A stretch of DNA of 64,000 bases from Clostridium fallax. GTDB taxonomy: Bacteria > Bacillota > Clostridia > Clostridiales > Clostridiaceae. Below are positions 44,750 through 53,510 of this stretch, one piece after another. Each line of letters starts with the position of its first letter. The first letter of the stretch is position 1. The notes beneath the pieces are model-generated. The model was not told where the DNA came from and did no database searches. It saw only the letters and a program-made list of their open reading frames with translations. The DNA lies in contig NZ_FQVM01000009.1 in assembly GCF_900129365.1 (NCBI RefSeq), positions 30,345 through 94,344 of the forward strand, written 5' to 3'. Position numbers and translations under genes: made by a program.

Positions 44750-45706
44750 TTACTTCCAATAGATGTTTTCTTTAACCTTAGCTTTTTCTCCTAAGTTAAC
44801 ATCTTTTAATGCCCACTTTTTAAACTCTTGATATCCTGTTCTATCTACGATATATCCAATATGTTCTTTTCCACCTGGCGCATCTTTATCTATATACTTA
44901 TCAATATAATCATAAGTATTTTTAATTATTTTTATTATACTTTCTTCATCAATCCAGTTTACAAAATCCTCTGCAAGTCTTGGATTTTTCTTTCCTGTCC
45001 TACCCATTATAACTAACTTATAATATTTGTCAAGACTTCTAGTCCAAGCATTTGTAGGGCATTTTCCTACACACTCCCCACATCCTATACATTTTTCTTC
45101 ATCTCTTAAAACTTTAAAGTTTTCACTTTTTAAGGCCCCTATTGATTTTTTCTTACATACTTCAACACAGGCTCCACAGGATACACATCTTTCCTTATTA
45201 TATTGAGGTTCTGTCATACCAATAATACCAAAATCATGCATTCTAACTTTCATACAATCATTAGGACATCCCGTTAAAGCTACCTTTACATGATAATCGT
45301 TTGGAAATATTTCTTTTTCTATTTTTTCTGCAAACTCTGAAGTGTTGTAATTTGCAAAAGGACAAACATTATTTCCTATACAAGCAGATATATTTCTAGT
45401 ACCTGCCGCTGAATATCCTTTTTCTTTTGATTCTTGATTTATATCTAATTCCTCAATAATAGGCTGAATAAGTCTATTTATTTCTGGTATCATATTCATA
45501 TTTATATCTGGAATTTCAAAACCTTGTCTTGTTGTTAGGTGAACTGTTCCGTTCCCATATTTATCTGCTATTTCCTGTATTTTTATTAAGAGATTAGCCT
45601 TTAAATGGCCTCCTGGTACCCTAATTCTAACTGCTGTTAATCCTCTTTTTTTAGTTATTCTAAAAGCATTCTTTTTTAATACTTTAGTATTTATATCAAG
45701 TGACAT
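44750..45706 (-). CDS. asrC: Anaerobic sulfite reductase subunit C (siroheme subunit)
   Basis: Catalytic subunit that reduces sulfite to sulfide by six electrons. The siroheme/4Fe-4S site is formed by CIGNNVCPFANYNTSEF and GCPNDCMKVRMHDFGIIG; two ferredoxin-type clusters follow (CVSCGACVEVCKKK and CIGCGECVGKCPTNAW). The N-terminal half has the sulfite/nitrite reductase ferredoxin-like pattern VRIRVPGGHLKANLL. 318 residues, as in Salmonella AsrC. AGGAGGTATAAAT precedes the ATG. Last gene of the operon. Confidence 0.96.
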   Translation of the reverse strand: MSLDINTKVLKKNAFRITKKRGLTAVRIRVPGGHLKANLLIKIQEIADKYGNGTVHLTTRQGFEIPDINMNMIPEINRLIQPIIEELDINQESKEKGYSAAGTRNISACIGNNVCPFANYNTSEFAEKIEKEIFPNDYHVKVALTGCPNDCMKVRMHDFGIIGMTEPQYNKERCVSCGACVEVCKKKSIGALKSENFKVLRDEEKCIGCGECVGKCPTNAWTRSLDKYYKLVIMGRTGKKNPRLAEDFVNWIDEESIIKIIKNTYDYIDKYIDKDAPGGKEHIGYIVDRTGYQEFKKWALKDVNLGEKAKVKENIYWK

Positions 45707-45717
45707 ATTTATACCTC

Positions 45718-46509
45718 CTAATCCCTTAATTCTTTAGCATCTACATAATTAAATACTGGTCCATCTACACATACATAAGTTGAATTAATTTTACAATGTC
45801 CACATTTTCCAAGTCCACAACACATCTTTCTTTCGTGAGATACCCAAATATTTTTTTCATCTATTCCAAGCTTTAAAAATTCTGCTACTGTAAATTTCAT
45901 CATCATAGGAGGTCCTACTACTATAACTTGAAGATTTTTTTTATTTTTTATATCTAATTTAGGAATATATTTTGTTACTAATCCAACTTCACCTTCATAT
46001 CCCTCTTCACAATTATCTACAGTTATAGTTACATCTAAATTATTCTTCCATAACTTTATATCTTCTTTAAATAATATATCTTTAGGCGATTTAAATCCTG
46101 CTATTAATTTAAAATTAACACATTGATCCCTATTTTTTGAAAAATAATCTACAATACCTTTTACTGGAGATAAACCTGTACCTCCTGCAACAACAACAAT
46201 CTCATTATTTTTATAAATATTTATATCAAAACCATTTCCATAAGGACCTCTCATAAAGAAAAAATTTCCTTCTGAAAAGTTAAATATTTCATTTGTAACT
46301 TTTCCTACTTTTCTTATAGTTAAATCAACATATCCTTCTCCAATTCCACTTACTGAAATAGGGGCTTCTCCATATTTTGGAAGAGATACTTCAAAAAACT
46401 GACCTGGTTTTACATCACCCTTAAAAGACATTCTAAAAGTATACTCTATTTCCGTATGTTTTATTATATCTAATATCTCTGATTTAAATGGCATATAATT
46501 ATTAGTCAT
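45718..46509 (-). CDS. asrB: Anaerobic sulfite reductase subunit B (flavin/NADH subunit)
   Basis: Transfers electrons from NADH. The FAD-binding half is followed by VVVAGGTGLSPVKGIVDYF (NAD site) and the C-terminal 2Fe-2S cysteines in MCCGLGKCGHCKINSTYVC. It resembles dihydroorotate dehydrogenase electron-transfer subunits, as the family does. 263 residues. Its ATG overlaps the asrA stop by eight bases, with GAGGTGAAAA upstream. Confidence 0.95.
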   Translation of the reverse strand: MTNNYMPFKSEILDIIKHTEIEYTFRMSFKGDVKPGQFFEVSLPKYGEAPISVSGIGEGYVDLTIRKVGKVTNEIFNFSEGNFFFMRGPYGNGFDINIYKNNEIVVVAGGTGLSPVKGIVDYFSKNRDQCVNFKLIAGFKSPKDILFKEDIKLWKNNLDVTITVDNCEEGYEGEVGLVTKYIPKLDIKNKKNLQVIVVGPPMMMKFTVAEFLKLGIDEKNIWVSHERKMCCGLGKCGHCKINSTYVCVDGPVFNYVDAKELRD

Positions 46510-47518
46510 TCTTTTTCACCTCATCCATAGCTTTTTCTAATTTATTAACACAATTTGAAAATGATATATACTCTGGACAAATATCATCACATCTACCACA
46601 ACCTACACACATATGATATCCAAATCTTTTTTTGTAGTCATATACCTTATGCATAACTTTAAATCTCATTCTTTGCCCCTTATCTTCTCTAAAAGAATGT
46701 CCACCAGCCATATCAGTATACCCTTTTACCTGGCAAGAAGCCCAAACTCTTTTTCTTTCACCAGCTTTACTATTATCCTTATAAAAAATATCCTGCATAG
46801 TAAAACAAGTACATGTTGGACAAACAAAATTACATCTTCCACAAGCTATACATCTTGATGAATATTCCTTCCATAATGATGAATCCATAACACTTATATC
46901 TAAATTTTCTGGTATATTAACCTTAACTTCATTTTCCTTAGCAAACTTTATATTAATGTCCTCTTTCTTCTTTTCTACATTCTTAAAGTATTCCTCAAAG
47001 AATTCATCTTTTATATCAAATTCTATTTCATCATTTAAAACATTTATATAGCCATCATAGTTTTTTGATATATTAGTTCCCATACTTACACAAAAACAAT
47101 TATCAAAGCTTTTTTCACAGCCTATTAATATAAACTTTGTTTTATCCCTTAATTTTTTATAATATGGATCTACCAATCCATTATTTAAATAAATTTCATC
47201 TATTCTTTTTACAGAATGCATATCACAGCTTCTTAAAAATACAATTATTCCCTTTTCATCTTCCTTTGGCTCAATACATTTATCTTCTGTAAAATAAAAA
47301 AGAGTTTGGTTCATAGGCATTATTACCTCTTTATATAAAAACGAAGATTTTTTATTAAATTCTATATCTTTAAGTTCTTCTATCTCTCCATATCTTACTA
47401 AATCTGTATCTGAAAAAGTCCCTTCTCCTAAGAATATCTTAGGGGCAAAAACTTTATTATCTTTTTTTAATTTTTTTATTATTTCATTAAATTCATTTAT
47501 AGTTAAAATATATCCCAT
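46502..47518 (-). CDS. asrA: Anaerobic sulfite reductase subunit A (Fe-S subunit)
   Basis: Electron-transfer subunit with two 4Fe-4S clusters: CIACGRCNFVCPTCTC near residue 225 and CVGCGRCDDICPEY near 305. Earlier regions, including IVFLRSCDMHSVKRID, match the 4Fe-4S dicluster hydrogenase-type AsrA family. 338 residues. AGAGGTGTTTAT precedes the ATG. It starts 11 bases after the FNT channel gene. Confidence 0.95.
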   Translation of the reverse strand: MGYILTINEFNEIIKKLKKDNKVFAPKIFLGEGTFSDTDLVRYGEIEELKDIEFNKKSSFLYKEVIMPMNQTLFYFTEDKCIEPKEDEKGIIVFLRSCDMHSVKRIDEIYLNNGLVDPYYKKLRDKTKFILIGCEKSFDNCFCVSMGTNISKNYDGYINVLNDEIEFDIKDEFFEEYFKNVEKKKEDINIKFAKENEVKVNIPENLDISVMDSSLWKEYSSRCIACGRCNFVCPTCTCFTMQDIFYKDNSKAGERKRVWASCQVKGYTDMAGGHSFREDKGQRMRFKVMHKVYDYKKRFGYHMCVGCGRCDDICPEYISFSNCVNKLEKAMDEVKKND

Positions 47519-47528
47519 ATAAACACCT

Positions 47529-48293
47529 CTAACTTTCTTTAGATATTATCCAATAAGAAACTGCTAATAATATTCCACCTATCATATTTCCTATAGTAAC
47601 TAATCCTATATTATATAAATAACCAGCTAAATTAACTGTCTCTGGATGAGGAACTAAAAGACCTATTGTTAGTAAAGTCATATTAGCTATGCTATGCTCA
47701 AATCCAGTTGTAATAAAGGCAAATAAACACCAAAACACCATTATTAATCTTGCTGACTCATTTTTTAATCTAAAAGTTGTCCAAACAGCTAAACATACTA
47801 AAACATTACAAAAGAATCCTCTTATTATAAGTTCCATTGGTGCTCCATGCATTTTTGCATAAGAAATATTAACTATAAACTTATTTATAGGCTCATTAGA
47901 TACTCCTGATAAAACATATAAATATCCACCTACAACTGATCCTATTAAATTTCCTATAAAATTAAAAATCCATAAAACAATTCCACTTTTCATTGTTATA
48001 GTCTTTTTTAAAATACCTGCAGTCATAACAAAGTTATTTCCAGTAAAAAGTTCTGCTCCAGCAGCTATTACTAAACTTAAAGCAACTCCAAAAGATAACC
48101 CCATAACAATTTTAGTCATTGGTGATTGTGCCGAACTTAACAATCCCCCTATGGTAAAAATAAGCATTATTCCTAGACCAATATAAAATCCTGCTAATAT
48201 TGATGCAATTAAGTATTTTTGTTTTCCGCTTTTTAATAGACTTACTTTGCTTTTAGCTGCATTAGCTGCTAATAAAAACTCCTCTTTATACAT
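47529..48293 (-). CDS. FNT-family channel, probably hydrosulfide exporter
   Basis: Formate/nitrite transporter fold with six helices and 254 residues. LGIMLIFTIGGLLS, AAGAELFTGNNFVMT and the FCNVLVCLAVWTTF segment are family marks. A C. difficile FNT protein next to asrABC has been described as a hydrosulfide ion channel (HSC); the same gene order here suggests removal of the sulfide made by AsrABC. I chose the ATG at 48293, because AGGAGGG abuts the ATG two codons upstream and is correctly spaced only from this one. First gene of the asr operon. Confidence 0.85.
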   Translation of the reverse strand: MYKEEFLLAANAAKSKVSLLKSGKQKYLIASILAGFYIGLGIMLIFTIGGLLSSAQSPMTKIVMGLSFGVALSLVIAAGAELFTGNNFVMTAGILKKTITMKSGIVLWIFNFIGNLIGSVVGGYLYVLSGVSNEPINKFIVNISYAKMHGAPMELIIRGFFCNVLVCLAVWTTFRLKNESARLIMVFWCLFAFITTGFEHSIANMTLLTIGLLVPHPETVNLAGYLYNIGLVTIGNMIGGILLAVSYWIISKES

Positions 48294-48305
48294 TTCCATC
48301 CCTCC

Positions 48306-48355
48306 TGATAAAAATATAACAAAAAAACTTCTAAAAAGCTGTGATATTAATCACA
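48306..48355 (-). promoter_or_regulatory. Putative FNT-asr promoter with CRP-like operator at -41.5
   Basis: The perfect palindrome TGTGATTAATATCACA (48340-48355, minus strand) fits the CRP consensus. A TATATT (48318-48313) sits at the -10 distance for a centre at -41.5, giving +1 near 48306. The leader would then be only about 12 bases. The palindrome is also the top of the terminator hairpin described next, so the regulatory reading is less sure than at hcp. Confidence 0.5.
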
Positions 48356-48369
48356 GTCTTTTAGAAGTT
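48326..48369 (-). terminator. Terminator after the Crp/Fnr gene, with operator-like core
   Basis: AACTTCTAAAA pairs with TTTTAGAAGTT, extended by the TGTGAT/ATCACA core with one mismatch between; TTTTTTT follows on the minus strand. It is 22 bases after the regulator's stop. Confidence 0.8.
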
Positions 48370-48391
48370 CGTTATTTTTTTATTTATATAT

Positions 48392-49084
48392 TTAATTATT
48401 CTTGAAATAATTTATTAATTTGTTTAAATCGTTTATGTATATACTTCTATTTTGTAGAAAAACCAACTCCATGTTTTGTAGCGTTTTTAACGCTCTTGAT
48501 ACGGTTTCCCTACTAACCCCAAGCATATCTGATAAATAAGTTACCGAAATTTTTACATTTATAAGTATTTTGTTTTCTTCTTTGATTCCATAATCTTTAG
48601 CTAATTTATATAATTTTGCAGCTAATCTTTTCTCTATTTTTAGCATATTTGTATTTTTTATTTGTCTATAAAGTCTTCTAACCTTTTTAGTTAAAGAATT
48701 TAAAACCCGTTTGTTAAACTCAAAATCCATCATCATAATATTTATAAAATCAGTTCTATTTATTACAATTAGCTCACTTTCCTCAAAGGCTTCACAACTT
48801 GAAGCTTCACTAAGATAATTCTCAATTATTACTTCATTTATTATTTCACCTTTTCCTAATATAAACATTATCTTTTTATTAGAAGCTTCTGATATCTTAA
48901 AAATAGATACCTTTCCCTCTAGAACTATATATATGTTATTAACTCTATCCTTATCTAAAAATAAAATTTGTCCTTTTCTTAAAGATTTTACACAATTAAC
49001 TCTTTCGATTTCTTTTAAAGTATTTTCATTTAAGCCATTAAATATCTCTAATTCTTTTAAATTTTGAAATAAGATTTTGGCCAT
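48392..49084 (-). CDS. Crp/Fnr-family transcriptional regulator
   Basis: A 230-residue regulator with an N-terminal cyclic-nucleotide-type beta barrel (about 15-115), a dimerisation helix and a C-terminal winged helix (YLSDMLGVSRETVSRALKTL). The recognition helix has Arg192, Glu193 and Arg197, the same three contact positions as E. coli CRP, predicting TGTGA-like half sites. The N-terminus lacks FNR-type Fe-S cysteines (only Cys31 and Cys97). Location next to FNT-asr and three matching promoter palindromes in this window suggest an HcpR-like role, possibly sensing through heme. TAGGTAGGTAATAG precedes the ATG. Confidence 0.9.
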   Translation of the reverse strand: MAKILFQNLKELEIFNGLNENTLKEIERVNCVKSLRKGQILFLDKDRVNNIYIVLEGKVSIFKISEASNKKIMFILGKGEIINEVIIENYLSEASSCEAFEESELIVINRTDFINIMMMDFEFNKRVLNSLTKKVRRLYRQIKNTNMLKIEKRLAAKLYKLAKDYGIKEENKILINVKISVTYLSDMLGVSRETVSRALKTLQNMELVFLQNRSIYINDLNKLINYFKNN

Positions 49085-49143
49085 GACTATTACCTACCTA
49101 AATTCAAATAATAAATTCTTTATTATTTTATCATATTTTTATA

Positions 49144-50478
49144 TTATTCTACTATAGCTACCTTTTGTCTTTTTATATATAAATAAATAGGCCATCCTAA
49201 AAGAGTTAATATAACACCTAAAACTGCAAATAAAGTATTATTTATTAATGTACTAACTAATATATATATACCTCCAATTAATCCTATTAGTGGTATTACT
49301 GGATATAATGGCACCTTATAAGATCTTTCTATATGGTTAAACTTCTTTCTTAAAATGAATATACCAAATATGGCCATAACAAAGAATATCCACATAGTAA
49401 ACATAACTAAATTAGTTAATATATCAAAAGATCCACTTAATACATAAATGCATGCTATAACTCCTTGAACTACTAAAGCATTAGCTGGTGTTTGATACTT
49501 TTCGTTTATTTTACCAAAAAAGTTATTAAAAGGCGCCAGTCCATCTTTAGCCATTGCATAAGGAATTCTAACCCCTGTAATCATATATCCATTTATTGCA
49601 CCAAAAATTGAAACTAATATTCCTATTGATACAAATTTTGCTCCATTACTGCCTAACATAGTAACTGTTGCATCTGACGCTGCCTTAGGTGACATAGCCA
49701 AAACATCTGCTGGTAATATCTTCATAAGAGCTATATTAAATGAAACATAAATTATAGTTATTAATGCCAATCCTATTATAATTGATCTTGGAAGGTCTTT
49801 TTTAGGATTTTTAAGTTCTCCTGCCATATTTCCTATACTCACCCATCCATCATAAGCCCATAATGTACCTAAAATAGCCGCTCCAAATCCTGATAATGCT
49901 ATTCCTTGATTTAAAGATGGATCTAATATTTTTATATTTTCATTTGTATTTGTAAAACCTAAAAATACTATTGCTATCAAAGGAATTAATTTACCTATTG
50001 TAGCTATTCCTTGAATTTTATTTCCAAGCTTTGTTGATAATATATTCATTATTGTTAAAAATACAATTATAGTAATTGATAATACTATCTGACCCTTTTT
50101 ACTTATGTTTATAAAGTTTGTTATTTCTGTTGAAAAAACAATAACTAAGGCTGCAAGAGCTCCTGGTACATATATTATCGATTGTACCCATCCATATAAA
50201 AAACCTATCTTTTCTCCATATAATTCCTTTAAATAAACAAACATTCCTCCAGTTTTAGGTATAGCTGCTGCTATTTCTGCTACTGTTAAACCTGAGGCTA
50301 TGGCTACTACTCCACCTATTATCCATGCTATTATAGCATTTTTAGGGGAACCTGCATTTTGTAAAACTATTGAAGGTTTAAAAAATATTCCCGATCCTAC
50401 AACCATACCAACTACTATGGCAATTGCATTAAATAATCCAAGACTTTTCTTTAGTGATTTAGTATTAGTTTTATCCAT
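49144..50478 (-). CDS. APC-family amino-acid permease (SteT/LAT-like)
   Basis: A 444-residue transporter with twelve helices. The start GLFNAIAIVVGMVVGSGIFF, the EIAAAIPKTGGMFVYLKELYG segment and LWAYDGWVSIGNMAGELKNP closely resemble the bacterial L-type transporters such as the serine/threonine exchanger SteT. Substrate not determinable. GGAAAGGAAGT precedes the ATG. It stands alone; it lies upstream of the Crp/Fnr gene on the same strand with 59 bases between and no clear terminator, so read-through into the regulator is possible. Confidence 0.9.
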   Translation of the reverse strand: MDKTNTKSLKKSLGLFNAIAIVVGMVVGSGIFFKPSIVLQNAGSPKNAIIAWIIGGVVAIASGLTVAEIAAAIPKTGGMFVYLKELYGEKIGFLYGWVQSIIYVPGALAALVIVFSTEITNFINISKKGQIVLSITIIVFLTIMNILSTKLGNKIQGIATIGKLIPLIAIVFLGFTNTNENIKILDPSLNQGIALSGFGAAILGTLWAYDGWVSIGNMAGELKNPKKDLPRSIIIGLALITIIYVSFNIALMKILPADVLAMSPKAASDATVTMLGSNGAKFVSIGILVSIFGAINGYMITGVRIPYAMAKDGLAPFNNFFGKINEKYQTPANALVVQGVIACIYVLSGSFDILTNLVMFTMWIFFVMAIFGIFILRKKFNHIERSYKVPLYPVIPLIGLIGGIYILVSTLINNTLFAVLGVILTLLGWPIYLYIKRQKVAIVE

Positions 50479-50655
50479 AAGTTACTTCCTTTCCTATAAT
50501 ATTAGGATTTTTTTAATTTTATTAGTTTAATAAATTATATCTATTTCGACAAAATACAAGAAATACTTATGTATTTTATCATAAATTATAAATGTTGTGC
50601 AGAATATTAAGATTAAACCTTTGTTAATTATTTTAAACTTATAATTAAATAAAAA

Positions 50656-50683
50656 CAGCATTCTACTTATTATAGAATACTGC
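50656..50683 (-). terminator. Terminator after the ABC transporter operon
   Basis: CAG-C-ATTCTA pairs with TAGAAT-A-CTG; TTTTT follows on the minus strand. It lies about 210 bases past the ABC ATPase gene. The gap 50479-50896 contains nothing else I can name. Confidence 0.55.
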
Positions 50684-50896
50684 TAATATTAAGGTTTAAG
50701 CTCAAAACTCTACTTAATATATAATGGTTATTTTTATTATTTACTTATAATTAAAACTCATAACTTATTAATATATTTTTAATAATACATTTATATCATA
50801 TGTTATCTTAATATTCAATATTTTTTATGTTATTATTTAATTTCAATTAATATATACTATAAAAATATTAACTTTCATATAATTAACTAATAAAAT

Positions 50897-51853
50897 TTAC
50901 TTTTTAAAAAACCCCTTGTTATGAAAAGTTAACCAAATTATTTCTCCTTCATTATAATAATTATTAAAATCATTTTTACTATTCACTAAATAATCTTTTC
51001 CATTACATTTTACAGAATAAACATTATAAAAACCCATAAAAGTACTACTTATTATTTTCCCTTCTATATCCCCGCATTCCTTAGATAAACTAATATCTTC
51101 TGGTCTACAAAATATAACTTTATCTTCATCCTCTTTTAATATATTAGAAGCCCCCATAAAATTTAATGTAAACATATTTTTAGGATTGTTATATATTTCT
51201 TTTGGTGTTCCTATTTGTTTAAGTTTACCATTTTCCATAATAGCAATTTTATCTGCTATAGCTAATGCCTCTTCTTGGTCATGAGTAACAAGTATCATAG
51301 TTATATTTAATTTCTTTTGAAGCTCTTTTATTTCATTTCTCATCTTCACTCTAAGTTTTGCATCTAAGTTACTTAAGGGCTCATCTAACAATAAAATTTT
51401 AGGGTTTATCACTAAAGCTCTAGCAAGTGCAACTCTTTGTTGCTGTCCTCCACTTAAATTTTGAATCTTTCTATCTTTTAGATCTAATAATCCTACTATT
51501 TTAAGATATTCTTCGCCTTTCTTTAATGCTTCTTTTTTAGAATATCCTTGAAACTTTAATCCATATATAACATTTTCTATTACATTTAAATGAGGAAATA
51601 AGGCATAGGATTGAAATACTGTAGCTACTGGCCTTTCTTCTGGTGAAAGATTTGTTATATCCTCTCCATCTATAATAACTTCTCCTAAATCTGCCCTTAA
51701 AAAACCGCCTATTATTCTTAATGCTGTAGTTTTTCCACAACCAGAAGGACCTAAAAGACATAATAATTTTCCCTTTTCTATACTTAAATTAAATGAATCT
51801 AAAGCTTTCTTTTTATTAAATTCCTTAGTTAAATTATTTAATTGAAGATACAT
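50897..51853 (-). CDS. ABC transporter ATPase, Fbp/Pot type
   Basis: Energises import for the adjacent permease. Walker A is GPSGCGKTT near residue 35, the signature LSGGQQQRVALARAL near 135, Walker B ILLLDEPLSNLDAKLR near 155 and the switch His in VTHDQEEA. A short TOBE-like domain follows residue 235. 318 residues from the ATG at 51853, which overlaps the permease gene by 20 bases; an in-frame start three codons earlier is less well placed after AGGAAT. Family members carry ferric iron, polyamines, thiamine or phosphonates. Confidence 0.92.
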   Translation of the reverse strand: MYLQLNNLTKEFNKKKALDSFNLSIEKGKLLCLLGPSGCGKTTALRIIGGFLRADLGEVIIDGEDITNLSPEERPVATVFQSYALFPHLNVIENVIYGLKFQGYSKKEALKKGEEYLKIVGLLDLKDRKIQNLSGGQQQRVALARALVINPKILLLDEPLSNLDAKLRVKMRNEIKELQKKLNITMILVTHDQEEALAIADKIAIMENGKLKQIGTPKEIYNNPKNMFTLNFMGASNILKEDEDKVIFCRPEDISLSKECGDIEGKIISSTFMGFYNVYSVKCNGKDYLVNSKNDFNNYYNEGEIIWLTFHNKGFFKK

Positions 51854-53510
51854 AACTATCATTCCTATCTTTTAAAATAAATTTTGAAAAAATTAAATTT
51901 ATGGATAAGGTTATTATTATAATAATTGTAGCAATAGCTGCCGCTGCCCCATACTCTCCACTATTTATAGCATCAAAAAGCTCTACTGTAGCTACCTTTT
52001 GGCCTGGATAAATAAGAAAGATTATTGCACCTAAAGTTGTCATTGTAGATGTAAAACTATTTATAAATCCTATTAAAAAAGCTGTTTTCATATTAGGAAA
52101 TATAATATCTTTTATTACATATATCCTATTAGCTCCTAAATCCCTTGAAGCTTCATCAAGTTCTAAATTAATTTGAGATAATGCAGCACTACTGGTTTTT
52201 GTATTCATTGGTAACTGTTTAAATATACAATTTAAAATTACTATTATAGTAGTTCCTGTTAAAAGTAACGGTGGATTATTGAAAGCTAATATATATCCTA
52301 TTCCAAAAAATGTTCCAGGAATTATATATGGCATTGTAGCTACAAAATCTATAAATTTCATCCCTTTTATATTTTTTCTATCTACAAAATAAGCTATTAA
52401 AATTCCAAGAAAACTCCCTATTACTCCTGATATAATTCCATAAACTATACTTCTTATTATGCTATCCATTCCATATTCTTTTAGATAGATTATATTATCT
52501 AAAGTAAATTTCATTTTTCCATAACTAAACTTTGTAATTGCAGACAAAAATATAGAACCATATTGAAGTAACATTATTATCACAAAAAACATTGTTATGA
52601 TATTAAAAATAAATCCAATTACTCCCTTTAAGTTAAAATCTATTTTTTGTGATGAAATTTTTAAATTACTTTTAGAAATAATATTAGAATTTTTCATATA
52701 AATTCTATAAGGTATAAAAAGAATAAGTGTTGGCATTATTATTAATATACTCATAGCCGATGCTAAAGGTAAATCTCCATAAGCTATAACTTTTAAATAT
52801 ATTTCAGTAGCTAAAACGTCAAAAGCTCCACCTATAGTCATAGGTGTTCCAAAATCAGATAAAGATCTTATAAATGTTAATAAAGCACACACTACAATCC
52901 CTGGAGTTATAAGTGGAATTAAAACTTTCCTAATTGTATAAGAAACAGAAGCCCCTAAATCTCTAGATGCTTGAAGCAAACTTTTATCCATTCCCTTTAT
53001 TATTCCTATAAGCATTAGGGCATTTAAAGATGTAAATCCTAAACTTTGCATTGATACAATACCCTGCCAACCATAAGGATTCCATTTAATATTAAGTAAT
53101 TTATAAGTTATTAATCCTCTTCTTCCAAAAAGCTGTATATATGCTAGTGCTGATACAAAAGGTGGAGAAATCATTGTAAGAAGTAATATAAACATTATTA
53201 TCTTCTTCTTTTTTTCTTTAGAAAAACTTGTATATATAGCTATAACTACAGAAAATATAGTAGATATTAAAGTAGTTAAAATAGCAACAAATAAACTATT
53301 AAATAATAATCTTTTATTATCTTTAAATAGACTTTTATAAAGCTCTAAAGAAAAAGTTCCATCTTTAAAAAAGCTTTTTAATATAACTGCCAAAATAGGC
53401 CATAATATAAATATGAGTATAGATGCTATTATAAAAAATACCATTAATTTATATATTAAATTATAAAAAGAGGTATCTAAAATAGATACCTTTCTTTTAT
53501 TATTTTTCAT
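51834..53510 (-). CDS. ABC transporter permease, fused double-domain (FbpB-like)
   Basis: A 558-residue protein with twelve helices and two BPD-transp-1 domains joined in one chain, as in iron(III) permeases. The EAA loops are visible as ASRDLGASVSYTIRKVLIPL near 190 and ASRDLGANRIYVIKDIIFPN near 475. It overlaps the binding-protein gene by 11 bases and the ATPase gene by 20 bases, so all three form one unit. Confidence 0.93.
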   Translation of the reverse strand: MKNNKRKVSILDTSFYNLIYKLMVFFIIASILIFILWPILAVILKSFFKDGTFSLELYKSLFKDNKRLLFNSLFVAILTTLISTIFSVVIAIYTSFSKEKKKKIIMFILLLTMISPPFVSALAYIQLFGRRGLITYKLLNIKWNPYGWQGIVSMQSLGFTSLNALMLIGIIKGMDKSLLQASRDLGASVSYTIRKVLIPLITPGIVVCALLTFIRSLSDFGTPMTIGGAFDVLATEIYLKVIAYGDLPLASAMSILIIMPTLILFIPYRIYMKNSNIISKSNLKISSQKIDFNLKGVIGFIFNIITMFFVIIMLLQYGSIFLSAITKFSYGKMKFTLDNIIYLKEYGMDSIIRSIVYGIISGVIGSFLGILIAYFVDRKNIKGMKFIDFVATMPYIIPGTFFGIGYILAFNNPPLLLTGTTIIVILNCIFKQLPMNTKTSSAALSQINLELDEASRDLGANRIYVIKDIIFPNMKTAFLIGFINSFTSTMTTLGAIIFLIYPGQKVATVELFDAINSGEYGAAAAIATIIIIITLSINLIFSKFILKDRNDSYVSSIK

